Part shown: positions 35,028 to 44,845 of the stretch, piece after piece | Layout of the letters: the number at the start of each line of letters is the position of its first letter | Position numbering within the stretch: position 1 is the stretch's first letter | Assembly: GCF_009469595.2 (NCBI RefSeq) | Contig: NZ_SSXV01000016.1 | Location: forward strand, 1-64,000 | Direction: 5' to 3' | DNA length: 64,000 nt | Source: Thauera sp. 2A1 | GTDB lineage: Bacteria > Pseudomonadota > Gammaproteobacteria > Burkholderiales > Rhodocyclaceae | Notes under the pieces: model-generated | Told to the model about the DNA's origin: nothing | What the model saw: the letters and a program-made list of their open reading frames with translations, nothing else | Databases searched by the model: none | Made by a program: the position numbers and the translations under genes

Positions 35028-35816
35028 TCACTCATCCCCTCGCATCCCGGCGAACTCCCCCGGCGTCGCGCCGAAGTGCTCGCGGAAGCTGGCGATGAAG
35101 GCAGACACCGAGTCGTAGCCGCAGGCGATGGCGACGTCGGTGACGCGCTCGCCGGCCTCGAGCAGGGGCAAGGCGCTGATCAGGCGCAGGCGCTGACGCC
35201 AGAGCCGGAAGTTCAGGCCGGTGTGCTCGCGGAAAAGCCGCGCCAGCGTGCGTTCCGAACACCCCAGGCGCGCGCCCCAGGCCGCCAGCCCGTCCCGCGA
35301 ATCGGGCTCGGCCTCGAGCGCCTCGCACACCCGGCGCAGGCGCGGCTCCTGCGGCAGCGGCAGCATCAGGCCGAGCGCGGGCGCGGTGGCCACCTGGTCC
35401 AGCAGCACGGCGGCGAGCCGGCCGCCCGGTCCGTGCTCGTCATACTCCGCGGGCAAGGCGCCGAAGGCGCGGATCAGCTCGCGCAGCAAGGGGCTCACCG
35501 CGAGCACGCGGCAGCCGCCTTGCGCGCCGGGCACGGCCGCGGGCTCGATGTACAGGCTGCGGATCTCGGTGTCGGCGAAGCAGCGCACCTGATGCGCGAC
35601 GCCCACCGGGATCCACACCGCGCGCTGTGGCGGCGCGATGAAGCGCCCGCTGTCGGTGCGCACGTCGAGAACGCCCGCCACCGCATACGCGAACTGGACC
35701 CAGGGATGGGCGTGGCGATAGCCGAGCGCGCGATTGGCGACCGACTCCGCGTGACCGAAAACCGGGCGCGGCAGGGCGGCGAGCCCGACAAGATCGTCAT
35801 ACGCAGGGGGTGGCAT
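35028..35816 (-). CDS. AraC family transcriptional regulator with cupin sensor domain
   Basis: A 262-residue regulator with an N-terminal cupin-like sensing domain (HAHPWVQFAYAVAGVLDV) and a C-terminal pair of helix-turn-helices (LGCSERTLARLFREHTGL and VTDVAIACGYDSVSAFIASF). It is divergent from a bile-acid:sodium-symporter-family gene with a 166-bp gap, and it probably controls that transporter. The layout matches regulators next to small transport or efflux genes. Confidence 0.9.
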   Translation of the reverse strand: MPPPAYDDLVGLAALPRPVFGHAESVANRALGYRHAHPWVQFAYAVAGVLDVRTDSGRFIAPPQRAVWIPVGVAHQVRCFADTEIRSLYIEPAAVPGAQGGCRVLAVSPLLRELIRAFGALPAEYDEHGPGGRLAAVLLDQVATAPALGLMLPLPQEPRLRRVCEALEAEPDSRDGLAAWGARLGCSERTLARLFREHTGLNFRLWRQRLRLISALPLLEAGERVTDVAIACGYDSVSAFIASFREHFGATPGEFAGMRGDE

Positions 35817-35982
35817 GTCTGGTCGCCGATATTCAATGGTCGGTTGGCGTTAGCCGGAAGTATCGCCCTCCGTTAGGCTGACCCACAAGCGCGCAGGCTT
35901 TGCGGCCTGGCCGGCCTGCCCGTCACCCCTTCCCGCTCTTCACCGCCCTTCCCGCTCATTCCCCGCCCAATCCCGGATCGAC

Positions 35983-36978
35983 ATGAACCTCCTGCGCCTG
36001 CTCTTCGATCGCTTCACGATCATGCTCACCGCTGTCGTGGTGATCGCCACCGTCCTGCCCGCGCAGGGCGCGTTCGCCGTGCTCTTCGACTGGCTGACCC
36101 ACGCGGGCATCGCGTTGCTGTTCTTCCTGCACGGCGCGCGGCTTTCGCGCCGCGCCATCATCGACGGCGCGATGCACTGGCGGCTGCACCTGCTGGTGTT
36201 CCTGTGCACCTTCGCCCTGTTCCCGCTGCTCGGCCTCGCGCTCGGGCCGGTGCTGCGTCCGCTGCTCGGCGAAGGGCTCTGGCTCGGCATGCTCTACCTG
36301 TGCCTGCTGCCCGGTACGGTGCAGTCGGCCATCGCCTTCACCTCGATCGCGCGCGGCAACATTCCGGCGGCGGTGTGCGCGGCATCGGCGTCGAGCCTGG
36401 TCGGCATCGTGCTCACGCCGCTGCTGGCGGGCCTGGTGCTGGGCAGCACCGGCGCCGGCGTGCCGCTCGGGGACGCCGTGGTGAAGATCGGCGTGCAGTT
36501 GCTGCTGCCCTTCGCCGCCGGCCATGCCCTGAGGCCGTGGATCGGCGACTGGGTGGCGCGCCGGCAGCGCTGGCTGCGCGTGGTCGACCAGGGGTCGATC
36601 CTGCTCGTGGTCTATACCGCCTTCGGTGCGGCGGTGCTCGACGGGCTGTGGCGCGTCGTTCCGGCCTCGGCACTGGCGCAGTTGGTGGTGTGCTGCGTGG
36701 TGCTGCTCGCGCTGGTGCTGCTCGCCACGACGTGGCTCGCCCGCGTGTGCGGCTTCGATGTCGAGGACGAGATCACGATCGTGTTCTGCGGCTCGAAGAA
36801 GAGCATGGCGACCGGCGTGCCGATGGCGCAGATCATCTTCAGCGGTGGCGCGGCGGGCCTGGCCATCCTGCCGCTGATGGTGTTCCACCAGATTCAGTTG
36901 ATGGTGTGCGCGGTGATGGCGCGGCGATATGCCGAGCGCGGGCAGCCTGCCCTCGCCGGGCAGCGCGCCCCGCGCTGA
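35983..36978 (+). CDS. Bile acid:sodium symporter family protein (SLC10A7/YfeH-like)
   Basis: A 331-residue membrane protein with about 10 helices. Family blocks are ALLFFLHGARLSRRAII, LYLCLLPGTVQSAIAFTSIA, and CGSKKSMATGVPMAQIIF for the sodium-site region. Bacterial members are mostly uncharacterised; the family name does not prove bile-acid transport. The surrounding steroid-type genes make an organic-anion or steroid-acid substrate worth testing. Confidence 0.85.
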   Translation: MNLLRLLFDRFTIMLTAVVVIATVLPAQGAFAVLFDWLTHAGIALLFFLHGARLSRRAIIDGAMHWRLHLLVFLCTFALFPLLGLALGPVLRPLLGEGLWLGMLYLCLLPGTVQSAIAFTSIARGNIPAAVCAASASSLVGIVLTPLLAGLVLGSTGAGVPLGDAVVKIGVQLLLPFAAGHALRPWIGDWVARRQRWLRVVDQGSILLVVYTAFGAAVLDGLWRVVPASALAQLVVCCVVLLALVLLATTWLARVCGFDVEDEITIVFCGSKKSMATGVPMAQIIFSGGAAGLAILPLMVFHQIQLMVCAVMARRYAERGQPALAGQRAPR

Positions 36979-36988
36979 GGACGACGGC

Positions 36989-37019
36989 GGCGCCGCGCGC
37001 CCGCGTCGGGCGCGGCGCC
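36989..37019. terminator. GC hairpin between convergent genes
   Basis: GGCGCCGCGCGCCC (36989-37002) pairs with GGGCGCGGCGCC (37008-37019) with a two-base bulge. It lies in the 47-bp gap between the convergent symporter and SDR genes and probably ends both transcripts. Confidence 0.5.
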
Positions 37020-37025
37020 ACCCGC

Positions 37026-37829
37026 TCAGTGCTGCTCGCCGGAATTGGCCGCCGCCAGGAAGGCCGGCCGCTCGCCGCCGCCGTGCAGCAGCAGGTTGGT
37101 GCCGGCGAAGTAGGCCGCCATCGGCGAGCCGGCGTACAGGCAGGCGTTGGCGATGTCGTCCGGCGTGGCCATGCGGCCGGCGGGGATGGTGGCGCCGACG
37201 GCGGCGATGCCGGCCTCGTCGCCATAGTGCAGGTGCGCCTGCTCGGTCTGCACCAGGCCCGGGCTGATCGCCAGCACGCGCACCTTGGGCGCCCACTCCA
37301 CCGCCAGCGAGGACGCCAGCGACAGCACGCCGGCCTTGGCCGCGCCATAGGCGGCGGTGCCCGGCGAAGGCCGCGAGGCGGCGACGCTGCCCACGAAGAT
37401 GATCACGCCGCCTTCGGCCTGCTGCTGCATCAGCGCATTGGCCTGCTGGGCGACGTTGAGCGGTGCGATCAGGTTGAGGCGGATGATGCCCTCGTGGAAG
37501 CGCGGCGAGGCCTTGTCGGCGAGCGCGAAGGGCGCCCCGCCGGCGTTGTTGACGAGCACGTCGAGGCGGCCGAAGCGCTCGCGGATGGCGGCGAACAGGG
37601 CCTGCAGCGACTCGATGTCACGCACGTCGGCAGGGATGAAGTCGGCCGTCCTGCCGCCGGCCTCGGGCAGCGCCTCGGGCGCGTTGCGCCCGCACACGAC
37701 CACCGCTGCCCCCGCGGCCAGGAAGCCGCGCGCGATGCCCGCGCCGATGCCCTTGGTGCCGCCGGTCACGAGCACGACCTTGCCGCGGTAGTCGAGCGCC
37801 GCTGCGCCCGTCGAAGCCTGATTGTTCAT
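37026..37829 (-). CDS. Short-chain dehydrogenase/reductase
   Basis: A 267-residue classical SDR with TGGTKGIGAGIARGFLA, NNAGGAPFALADK, catalytic Ser in FVGSVAASRP and Tyr-x3-Lys in AAYGAAKAGVLS. The start at 37829 is the ATG nearest the Rossmann domain. It is divergent from the crotonase gene, with one GGACGA palindrome between them. A hydroxysteroid or 3-hydroxyacyl-CoA substrate is likely from context but not shown. Confidence 0.9.
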   Translation of the reverse strand: MNNQASTGAAALDYRGKVVLVTGGTKGIGAGIARGFLAAGAAVVVCGRNAPEALPEAGGRTADFIPADVRDIESLQALFAAIRERFGRLDVLVNNAGGAPFALADKASPRFHEGIIRLNLIAPLNVAQQANALMQQQAEGGVIIFVGSVAASRPSPGTAAYGAAKAGVLSLASSLAVEWAPKVRVLAISPGLVQTEQAHLHYGDEAGIAAVGATIPAGRMATPDDIANACLYAGSPMAAYFAGTNLLLHGGGERPAFLAAANSGEQH

Positions 37830-37886
37830 GCACTTCTCCACGATGGTTGATGCCTGCGAGTCTAGGTGCGCCCCCCGCGCCATTCT

Positions 37887-37902
37887 TCGTCTGAACGGAC
37901 GA
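37887..37902. promoter_or_regulatory. 16-bp palindromic operator between SDR and crotonase
   Basis: TCGTCT-GAAC-GGACGA, identical to the site at 30256. It lies 58 bp from the SDR start and 101 bp from the crotonase start, so it could control both divergent units. Confidence 0.65.
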
Positions 37903-38002
37903 TGAGCGCCTTGCGTGGAGGACGGAACATCCGTCCCATCCCCTTCCCCGGTTGCCGCGCCCGCACGGGACGTCGCGCCCCGGGGGCGTTCCTGGAGGCT
38001 CC

Positions 38003-38806
38003 ATGACCACAGACCCGACACCGTCGTCCGAAACCGCTTCGCCCCTGCTGCTCGAACGCCTCGACGGCGGCGTCGCGCTGCTGCGCCTGAACCGCCCGCA
38101 GGCCACCAACGCCCTGTCGCTCGAGCTGCAGGCCCTGCTGTCGCAGCGCTTCACCGAGCTGGCGGCGGACGACACGGTGCGCTGCATCGTGCTCACCGGC
38201 GGCGAGAAGGTGTTCGCGGCCGGCGGCGACATCACCAGCATGGCCGGCGTCGGCCCGATCGAGATCATCCAGCGCCACACCGAGCGCGTGTGGGGACCGA
38301 TCCAGCACTGCCCCAAACCGGTGATCGCCGCGGTCTGCGGCTACGCCTACGGCGGCGGCTGCGAACTGGCGATGCTGGCCGACATCATCGTCGCCGGCGA
38401 GGGCGCGCGCTTCTGCCAGCCCGAGATCCGCATCGGCATCATGCCGGGCATCGGCGGCACCCAGCGCCTGGTGCGCGCGGTGGGCAAGGTCAAGGCGATG
38501 CGCATGGCCCTCACCGGCAAGCCGATCACCGCGCACGAGGCGTGGACCGCCGGCCTGGTGAGCGACCTGGTGGCCGACGACCAGGTGATTCCGACCGCGA
38601 TCGAGCTGGCGCGCATGGTTGCCGCGATGCCGCCGCTCGCCGCCGAGCAGATCAAGGAATGCATCCTGCTGGGCATGGACGCCCCGCTCGAGACCGCGCT
38701 GGCGATGGAGCGCCGCGCCAACGCCCTGCTGTTCGCCTCGCGCGACCAGAAGGAAGGCATGCAGGCCTTCATCGAGAAGAGGCCGCCGAAGTTCGAGGGG
38801 CGCTGA
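38003..38806 (+). CDS. Enoyl-CoA hydratase/isomerase (crotonase family)
   Basis: A 267-residue crotonase. The oxyanion-hole segments are FAAGGDITSM and GYAYGGGCELAMLADIIVA. Both catalytic-type glutamates are present (CELAM and QPEIRIGIMPGIGGTQRL), so hydratase activity is expected. GGAGG at about 37994 selects the ATG at 38003. It is followed by an SDR 109 bp downstream in the same direction, a likely hydration/dehydrogenation pair for beta-oxidation. Confidence 0.9.
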   Translation: MTTDPTPSSETASPLLLERLDGGVALLRLNRPQATNALSLELQALLSQRFTELAADDTVRCIVLTGGEKVFAAGGDITSMAGVGPIEIIQRHTERVWGPIQHCPKPVIAAVCGYAYGGGCELAMLADIIVAGEGARFCQPEIRIGIMPGIGGTQRLVRAVGKVKAMRMALTGKPITAHEAWTAGLVSDLVADDQVIPTAIELARMVAAMPPLAAEQIKECILLGMDAPLETALAMERRANALLFASRDQKEGMQAFIEKRPPKFEGR

Positions 38807-38915
38807 AGCCCGTACGGCGCTCGCCGATGCCGCCCGGCACCGGCTGCGCCCGCCCGACTCCGCCTCCCCCACTCCGCCCACCCCCGTTTTCCACACCTGA
38901 CAGGAACACCGCGCA

Positions 38916-39719
38916 ATGTCCGACTCGCCCCTGACCCAAGCCTCCGCCGCCTCCAACACCGCCCCGAATGCAGGCCTCTTCCGCCTCGACGGCTGCGTCG
39001 CCATCGTCACCGGCGCCGGCCGCGGCATGGGCCGTGGCGTGGCCGAGACCCTGGCCCGCCAGGGCGCCACGGTTGCGATCAACGACTTCTTCCCCGAGCG
39101 CGCCGAGGCCGCCGCCGCCGAGCTGCGCGCCGCCGGGCTCAAGGCCCTGGCGGCGCCCGCCGACGTGACTGACCACGAGGCGGTGCAGAAGATGGTGGCC
39201 GCCGTGCGCGAGCAGGCCGGCATCGTGGACATCTACGTCTCCAACGCCGGCGTGCCCACCACCGGCATGGGCTATGGCAAGTTCATCGAATCGAAGCCCG
39301 AGGACTGGGAGCGCTTCGTCAAGCTCAACATGTACGGCCTGATGAATGGCTGCCACGCCGTGCTGCCCGGCATGATCGAGAAGAAGTGGGGCCGCATCGT
39401 GGCGATCACCTCCGAGTCCTGGCGCGCCGCGGTGCCGATGGGCATCGCCGCCTACGCCGCCTCGAAGGCGGGCGTGGTCGGTTTCGTGCGCCAGCTCGCC
39501 GCCGAGGTCGGGCGCAAGGGCGTGAATGTGAATGCGCTGTCGCTCGGCACGATGAACAACTGGGAAGGCTCCGAGGAGCTGGCGCGCAAGAACTGCATCA
39601 TCCCGCGCGCTGGCTCGCCCGCCGACGTCGGCGCCGGCGTGGCCTACCTGGCCTCGCGCGAAGCCGAATGGGTCACCGGCCAGATCGTGCCGCTGAACGG
39701 CGGCGGCATCACCGCCTGA
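38916..39719 (+). CDS. Short-chain dehydrogenase/reductase
   Basis: A 267-residue classical SDR. After about 22 variable residues comes CVAIVTGAGRGMGRGVAETL, then SNAGVPTTGMGYG, catalytic Ser in ITSESWRAAV and Tyr-x3-Lys in AAYAASKAGVVGF; the end is IVPLNGGGITA. It is probably co-transcribed with the crotonase upstream and convergent with the MATE gene (21 bp apart). Confidence 0.9.
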   Translation: MSDSPLTQASAASNTAPNAGLFRLDGCVAIVTGAGRGMGRGVAETLARQGATVAINDFFPERAEAAAAELRAAGLKALAAPADVTDHEAVQKMVAAVREQAGIVDIYVSNAGVPTTGMGYGKFIESKPEDWERFVKLNMYGLMNGCHAVLPGMIEKKWGRIVAITSESWRAAVPMGIAAYAASKAGVVGFVRQLAAEVGRKGVNVNALSLGTMNNWEGSEELARKNCIIPRAGSPADVGAGVAYLASREAEWVTGQIVPLNGGGITA

Positions 39720-39740
39720 GGATCGAGGGCGCGTCGTCGC

Positions 39741-41150
39741 TCAGAGGCGCGTCGCCTTCCAGCGTCCGCGGCTGAACAGCCACAGCGTGAACAGGCCGAC
39801 CCCGGTCTCCGAGATGAACACGCCCCAGAACACGCCCGAGTGCGCCCAGCCCAAGGGCAGCGCAAGCGCCCAGGCGAGCGGGATCTGGATCGCCCAGAAG
39901 AACACCAGGTTGATCCAGGTCGGCGTCATCGTGTCGCCGGCGCCGTTGAAGGCCTGCACCGACACCATCCACCAGCCGTAGACGAAGTAGGAATACGACA
40001 GGATGGCGAGCCATTCGCCGCCGATGGCGATGACCTGCGCGTCGTCGGTGAACAGGGCGACGAGTTCGTCGTGCAGGAAGAAGAACACCACCGACACGGC
40101 GAGCGTGAACACCATGTTCATCCAGCCGATGCGCCATACCGCGGCCTCGGCGCGCTCGGGCTGACCGGCGCCGAGGTTCTGCCCGACCAGCGTGGCGGCG
40201 GCGTTGGACATGCCCCAGGCCGGCATCAGGGTGAACATCATGATGCGGATCGTGATCGTCGCCCCGGCAACGGCCTCGGTCGATACGCTGGCGAGGATGC
40301 GCATCAGGAAGATCCAGGCGGTCATCGACACGATCATCTGGCCGATGCCGCCGAGCGAGGTACGCACGATCTGCCATAGCGTCGCGCCATGCCAGCGCAG
40401 GCTGGCGCGGCGGATGCGCAAGTGTTCGCTGCCGCGCACGAGAATCCACACCTGCATCAGCACGCCGGCACCGCGCCCGATGTTGGTCGCAATCCCCGCG
40501 CCCTCGATGCCGAGCGCCGGGATCGGTCCCAGGCCGAAGATCAGGATCGGGTCGAGCGCGATGTTGAGCGCATTGGCGACCCACAGCACGCGCATCGCCG
40601 CGGCCGCGTCCCCCGCGCCGCGAAAGATGGCGTTGATGACGAAGAGCAGCAGGATCACCGCATTGCCGCCGAGCATCCATTGCGTATAGCGGTAGCCGTG
40701 CTCGATGGCCCAGGCGTCCGCGCCCATCAGGCGCAGCAGCTCCTGCGCCCACACGATGCCGGCCAGCGCGAAGGGCAGCGAGACGAGCACCGCCAGAACG
40801 ATGGCCTGCACCGCCGACAGCGCAGCCTCCTCGCCCCGATGCGCGCCGATGCGGCGGGCGACGATCGCGGTGACCGCCATCGCCAGGCCCATCGCGATCG
40901 AGTACAGCAGGAACAGATAGGTTTCGGTGAGCCCGACGGTGGCCACCGCAGACGACCCGAGCTTGGCGACGAAGAAGATGTCGACCACCGCGAAGGTCGA
41001 CTCGAGCACCAGCTCGAGCATCATCGGCACGGCGAGCAGGAACACCGCGCGCTTGAGCGGAATGCGCGTGTAGTCGGCGTCGGTGCCGCGCAGCGCGGCG
41101 CGCAGGTCGGCCCACAGCGTGGAACGTGGAGAGAGGTCGGGCGTGCTCAT
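39741..41150 (-). CDS. MATE family efflux transporter
   Basis: A 469-residue membrane protein with about 12 helices in two similar halves. Typical blocks are VDIFFVAKLGSSAVATVGL, NAIFRGAGDAAAAMRVLWV and the second-half counterpart QAFNGAGDTMTPTWINLV. The family exports cationic or amphipathic compounds against Na+ or H+. The start at 41150 lies 31 bp after the Old Yellow Enzyme gene, so it may be the last gene of the kstD-like operon. Confidence 0.88.
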   Translation of the reverse strand: MSTPDLSPRSTLWADLRAALRGTDADYTRIPLKRAVFLLAVPMMLELVLESTFAVVDIFFVAKLGSSAVATVGLTETYLFLLYSIAMGLAMAVTAIVARRIGAHRGEEAALSAVQAIVLAVLVSLPFALAGIVWAQELLRLMGADAWAIEHGYRYTQWMLGGNAVILLLFVINAIFRGAGDAAAAMRVLWVANALNIALDPILIFGLGPIPALGIEGAGIATNIGRGAGVLMQVWILVRGSEHLRIRRASLRWHGATLWQIVRTSLGGIGQMIVSMTAWIFLMRILASVSTEAVAGATITIRIMMFTLMPAWGMSNAAATLVGQNLGAGQPERAEAAVWRIGWMNMVFTLAVSVVFFFLHDELVALFTDDAQVIAIGGEWLAILSYSYFVYGWWMVSVQAFNGAGDTMTPTWINLVFFWAIQIPLAWALALPLGWAHSGVFWGVFISETGVGLFTLWLFSRGRWKATRL

Positions 41151-41181
41151 CCGGCGAATTGTGCCGCGCCGGCGTCGCGCC

Positions 41182-42408
41182 TCAAACGCCTGCGCGCACC
41201 TGGTTGAGCGCGGGGTCATTCGGCGGGTTCAGCACGCACATGGTGCCCGCCGGGTGATAGATGTAGGGCACGCATCGGTTGCAGTTGATGCAGCCGGAAA
41301 CCTTGAGCTTGCCGCTCTGGAACTTGTTGATGAGCTGCGAATCGTGGATCAGCGGCCGCGCCATCACCACCGCATCGAAGCCCTCGGCCATGGCCTGCTC
41401 GGCGTTGGCGAGCGAGCGCGCACCGCCGAGGTAGCCGAGCGGAATGTCGACCGCGGCGCGGATGCGGCGCGAGTACTCCAGGAAGTACATCTCGCGGAAC
41501 TGGACCTTGGGGGTACCAAGCTGCGACAGCTTCATCATCAGCCCGGTCAGCCAGCTGCCCTTGAGCACCTTCTTCATCTCGTCCATGTCGAAGTTGCTGC
41601 CGAACATGAACCAGCCCGACTCGATGTTGCGCCCGCCCGACAGCACCAGCAGGTCGGCGCCGGCCTGCTGCAGCAGGCGCGCGGTGACGATGGCATCCTC
41701 GACCGTGGCCCCGCCCGGCACACCGTCCGCGACGTTGATCTTGGCCAGCACCGCCATCCGGTCGCCGACCTTCTCCTTGACCCGGCGCAGCACCTCGACC
41801 GGAAAACGGGCACGATTCTCCGCGCTGCCGCCGTACTCGTCCTTGCGCTTGTTGGAGAGCGGCGAGATGAACTGGTTGAGCAGGTAGCCGTGGCCCATGT
41901 GGATCTCGACCGCGTCGAAGCCGGCCTGGCGGCACAGCTCGGCAGCGTCGACGAACTGCTGGATGACCAGGTCCATGTCGGCGCGCGTCATTTCCCGCTG
42001 GAAAAGGTTGCCGCGCATCAGGCCGGCCTTGTTGAAGCCGCCCGAGGCGCTCATCGTCGGCCCGTCGACCTTCACCGAGGTGACGAAGGAGCCGCCGTGG
42101 GTGAGCTGGTAGGAGATCGCGCCGCCTTCGGCATGCACCGCGTCTGCGAGCGCGCGCAGGTCGGGCAGGATCTCCGGCCGCATCCACACCTGGTTGGGCA
42201 GGGTGCGCCCCACCTTGGCGACGGCCCCGTAGGCGACGGTCGTGAGGCCGACGCCGCCCGCAGCCATGTCGCGGTGATGCTTGACCAGCGCCTTGGTCGG
42301 CGCGCCGTCGAGCACCATGCCTTCGTTGGCCCCGGCGCGGATGAAGCGGTTGCGCAGGGTGACCGGTCCCAGCCGCAAGGGCGTGAAGACCGCACTGGAT
42401 TCGTACAT
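41182..42408 (-). CDS. NADH:flavin oxidoreductase (Old Yellow Enzyme family) with Fe-S motif
   Basis: A 408-residue FMN TIM-barrel enzyme. It shows FTPLRLGPVTLRNRFI, QLTHGG, HMGHGYLLNQFISPLSN and RKDEYGGSAENRARFPVEVL. A C-terminal cysteine set at about 373, 376, 379 and 391 (CINCNRC, then C after 11 residues) suggests a 4Fe-4S cluster as in 2,4-dienoyl-CoA reductases. The second, NAD(P)H-binding half of those enzymes is missing, so electrons must come from a partner. Related enzymes reduce or isomerise double bonds in enones, including ketosteroids. It is 46 bp after the CoA ligase. Confidence 0.88.
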   Translation of the reverse strand: MYESSAVFTPLRLGPVTLRNRFIRAGANEGMVLDGAPTKALVKHHRDMAAGGVGLTTVAYGAVAKVGRTLPNQVWMRPEILPDLRALADAVHAEGGAISYQLTHGGSFVTSVKVDGPTMSASGGFNKAGLMRGNLFQREMTRADMDLVIQQFVDAAELCRQAGFDAVEIHMGHGYLLNQFISPLSNKRKDEYGGSAENRARFPVEVLRRVKEKVGDRMAVLAKINVADGVPGGATVEDAIVTARLLQQAGADLLVLSGGRNIESGWFMFGSNFDMDEMKKVLKGSWLTGLMMKLSQLGTPKVQFREMYFLEYSRRIRAAVDIPLGYLGGARSLANAEQAMAEGFDAVVMARPLIHDSQLINKFQSGKLKVSGCINCNRCVPYIYHPAGTMCVLNPPNDPALNQVRAGV

Positions 42409-42454
42409 GGGCGTCTCGCTCCAGTTCTTCTGACTTTGCAGCGACGGGCGACCG

Positions 42455-44044
42455 TCACGCAGGAACACGGACCAGCGCGCGCAGTTCGTTCTTGGCGACC
42501 TTGTTCGACGCATTGACCGGCAGCGCATCGTAGAAGCGGACCAGGCGCGGCACCTTGTAGTTGGCCATGTTCTCGCGCGACCAGGCGATCAGGCCGGCTT
42601 CGTCCAGCGTGGCGCCCGGGCGCAGCACGACGCAGGCGCAGCCCACTTCACCCATGCGCTCGTCCGGCACGCCGATGACCGCCACCTGGGCGATTGCGGG
42701 GTGCGAGGTCAGCGCGGCCTCGATCTCGGCCGGATAGCAGTTGAAGCCGCCGACGATGAACATGTCCTTGAGCCGGTCGGTGATGCGCAGGTAGCCGCGC
42801 GCATCCAGCGTGCCGATGTCGCCGGTGTGCAGCCAGCCTTCCTCGTCGATGGTCTCGGCAGTGGCTTTCGCGTCCTCGAAATAGCCCTTCATGACATGGA
42901 AGCCGCGCAGGCAGATCTCGCCGGCCTCGCCCGCCTGCACGGGCTGGTTGTCGGCATCGAAGATGCGCACCTCGGTGCCGGGAATGGCGTGGCCACTGGT
43001 GAGCGCGACCGTCTCGGCGTCGTCGTCCGCAGCGCAGATCGTGGCCAGGCCGCCGCATTCGGTGAGGCCGTATGCGGTCAGCACCACCTTGAAGCCGAGT
43101 TCGCGCCGCATGCGCTCGATCAGCACCGGCGGAATGGTGGAGGCGCCGGTCACCGCCACGCGCAGGCTGGACAGATCGGTCTGCGCCAGCCGCGGATGCG
43201 CCAGCATCGACAGGTAGAGCGTCGGTGGTCCGGGCAGCACGCTGATGCGATCGGCCTCGATGCGGCGGAACACCGCCTCGGCGTCGAACACCGGATGCGG
43301 CAGCACCGTGGCGCCGGCGATCAGGCAGGTGACCCAGCCGGCCTTGTAGCCGAAAGCGTGGAAGAAGGGATTGACGATCAGGTAGCGGTCGCCGGGCTGG
43401 ATGCCGGCGATCTTCACGTACTCGATGAAAGCCTGGATGATCTGCCGGTGCGCACTCATGACGCCCTTGGGGCGACCGGTGGTGCCGGAAGTGAACATCA
43501 GGTCGGATACGTCGTCCGGCCTTACCGCCTCAGCGCGTGCGCGCGCCTCCCATTCCGCCACGTCGGCGCCGGCCGCCAGGAAGGCGGCCCAGTCCAGATC
43601 GGCATGGTCGCCGCAGGCGCCGATGGCGACGATCTTTTCCAGCGTCGTCGGGCGACAGCCGGCGAGCATCGCCGGGTAGTCGACGTCGAGGAAGCGATCG
43701 ACCACGAACAGCACCCGGCTGCGGCTGCGTTCGAGAATGTCGGCCGCCTCGCCTCCCTTCATGCGGGTGTTGATCGGCACCATCACGGCACCGGCGCACT
43801 GGATGCCCAGCGCGGCCAGGATCCACTCCGCGCGGTTGGGCGCCCAGATGGCGACGCGGTCGCCCGGTGCGATCCCGTGAGCAATCAGCCCGCGGCTGAC
43901 GGCAAGCACCCGCGCAGGCAGATCGGCATAGTCGATGAGGGTGTCGCCATCCTCGATGAAAGCGCGCCCGGCGTGGCGCTGCGCGGCCTCGAGAACCAGT
44001 GCAGGGAGCGTGCGGGCGAGGGGCGGAACGAAGTGTACGGTCAT
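42455..44044 (-). CDS. Acyl-CoA synthetase (AMP-forming, FadD3-like)
   Basis: A 529-residue ANL-superfamily ligase. The P-loop is [28 protein letters not shown] and [19 protein letters not shown] follow; the C-terminal catalytic Lys is in [12 protein letters not shown]. It activates a carboxylic acid through an acyl-adenylate to a CoA thioester. Size and context resemble FadD3/FadD17-type ligases of steroid catabolism. It sits between OYE and HSD-like genes with gaps of 46 and 21 bp, so a steroid-acid substrate is a reasonable inference. Confidence 0.88.
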   Translation of the reverse strand: MTVHFVPPLARTLPALVLEAAQRHAGRAFIEDGDTLIDYADLPARVLAVSRGLIAHGIAPGDRVAIWAPNRAEWILAALGIQCAGAVMVPINTRMKGGEAADILERSRSRVLFVVDRFLDVDYPAMLAGCRPTTLEKIVAIGACGDHADLDWAAFLAAGADVAEWEARARAEAVRPDDVSDLMFTSGTTGRPKGVMSAHRQIIQAFIEYVKIAGIQPGDRYLIVNPFFHAFGYKAGWVTCLIAGATVLPHPVFDAEAVFRRIEADRISVLPGPPTLYLSMLAHPRLAQTDLSSLRVAVTGASTIPPVLIERMRRELGFKVVLTAYGLTECGGLATICAADDDAETVALTSGHAIPGTEVRIFDADNQPVQAGEAGEICLRGFHVMKGYFEDAKATAETIDEEGWLHTGDIGTLDARGYLRITDRLKDMFIVGGFNCYPAEIEAALTSHPAIAQVAVIGVPDERMGEVGCACVVLRPGATLDEAGLIAWSRENMANYKVPRLVRFYDALPVNASNKVAKNELRALVRVPA

Positions 44045-44065
44045 TGGGTTTCCGGAACGACGGGA

Positions 44066-44824
44066 TCAGATGCTCATGACGAACTGGCCGCTGTCGACGC
44101 GCAGCTCGATGCCATTGACTGCGCGCGAGCCATCCTCGGCCAGGAACAGGATCGCGGCGGCGACGTCCTCGGGCAGGCAGGCGCGGTTCATCGGGTCGGC
44201 GTCGATGGTGAAGCGCGCCGGGTCGACGCCCTTCGGGTACGAACCGGCCGTCATCGGCGTCATGACGCCGTCGGGATGGATGGAATTGCAGCGGATGCGG
44301 TACCTGGCCTTGCGGCAGTGCGCGGCCACCGCACGGGTGAGGCCGGCGATGGCGGCCTTCGAGGCGCCGTAGGCGGCGTAGTCGTCCTTGGCGGCGATGC
44401 CCGCGATCGAGGACATGTTGATGATCGAGCCGCCGCTCGTCCTCATCATCTCGACGCCGGCCTTGCAGCCGAGGAACACGCTGTCGGCATTGACCCGCAT
44501 CAGGCGTTGCCAGTCATCGAGCGTGGCGTCCTCGATCGACCCCTTGAGCAGGATGCCGGCATTGTTCACCAGCACGTCGAGGCGGCCGAAACGCTCGCGC
44601 ACCATGGCCATCACCGCATCCCAGTCGTCCGCCGAGGTCGCGTCGTGGCGCATGAACAGCGCCTTGCCCCCGAGCGCGGCCGCGAGCGCCTCGCCCGCGT
44701 CGACATTGAGGTCCGTGAGCACGACCCGGGCGCCCTCCTTCACGAACGATTCCACCGTCGCGCGGCCAACGCCGCTCGCGCCGCCGGTCACCAGCGCGAC
44801 CTTGCCTTCCATCCGTCCTGCCAT
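44066..44824 (-). CDS. SDR resembling 3beta/17beta-hydroxysteroid dehydrogenase
   Basis: A 252-residue SDR with TGGASGVGRATVESFV, NNAGILLKG, catalytic Ser in NMSSIAGIAA and Tyr-x3-Lys in AAYGASKAAIAGLTRAV. The segment CNSIHPDGVMTPM, followed by PKGVD and NRACLPEDVAAAILFLA, closely follows the arrangement I recall for Comamonas testosteroni 3beta/17beta-HSD (NSIHPDG-TPM-PKGV). That makes this one of the more specific steroid assignments in the window. It lies 21 bp after the KstD-like gene. Confidence 0.85.
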   Translation of the reverse strand: MAGRMEGKVALVTGGASGVGRATVESFVKEGARVVLTDLNVDAGEALAAALGGKALFMRHDATSADDWDAVMAMVRERFGRLDVLVNNAGILLKGSIEDATLDDWQRLMRVNADSVFLGCKAGVEMMRTSGGSIINMSSIAGIAAKDDYAAYGASKAAIAGLTRAVAAHCRKARYRIRCNSIHPDGVMTPMTAGSYPKGVDPARFTIDADPMNRACLPEDVAAAILFLAEDGSRAVNGIELRVDSGQFVMSI

Positions 44825-44845
44825 GTCCCGTCTCCAGAGTGCGTT

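Noticed and set aside
34546..35031. Minus-strand 161-codon frame in the lysR/araC gap
   Set aside because: No ribosome site, composition rich in Ser/Gly/Arg/Thr, and it overlaps the 3' end of the LysR gene.
35983..36978. Confident bile-acid importer
   Set aside because: The SLC10A7/YfeH branch is named after bile-acid symporters but its bacterial substrates are mostly unknown, so only the family is called.
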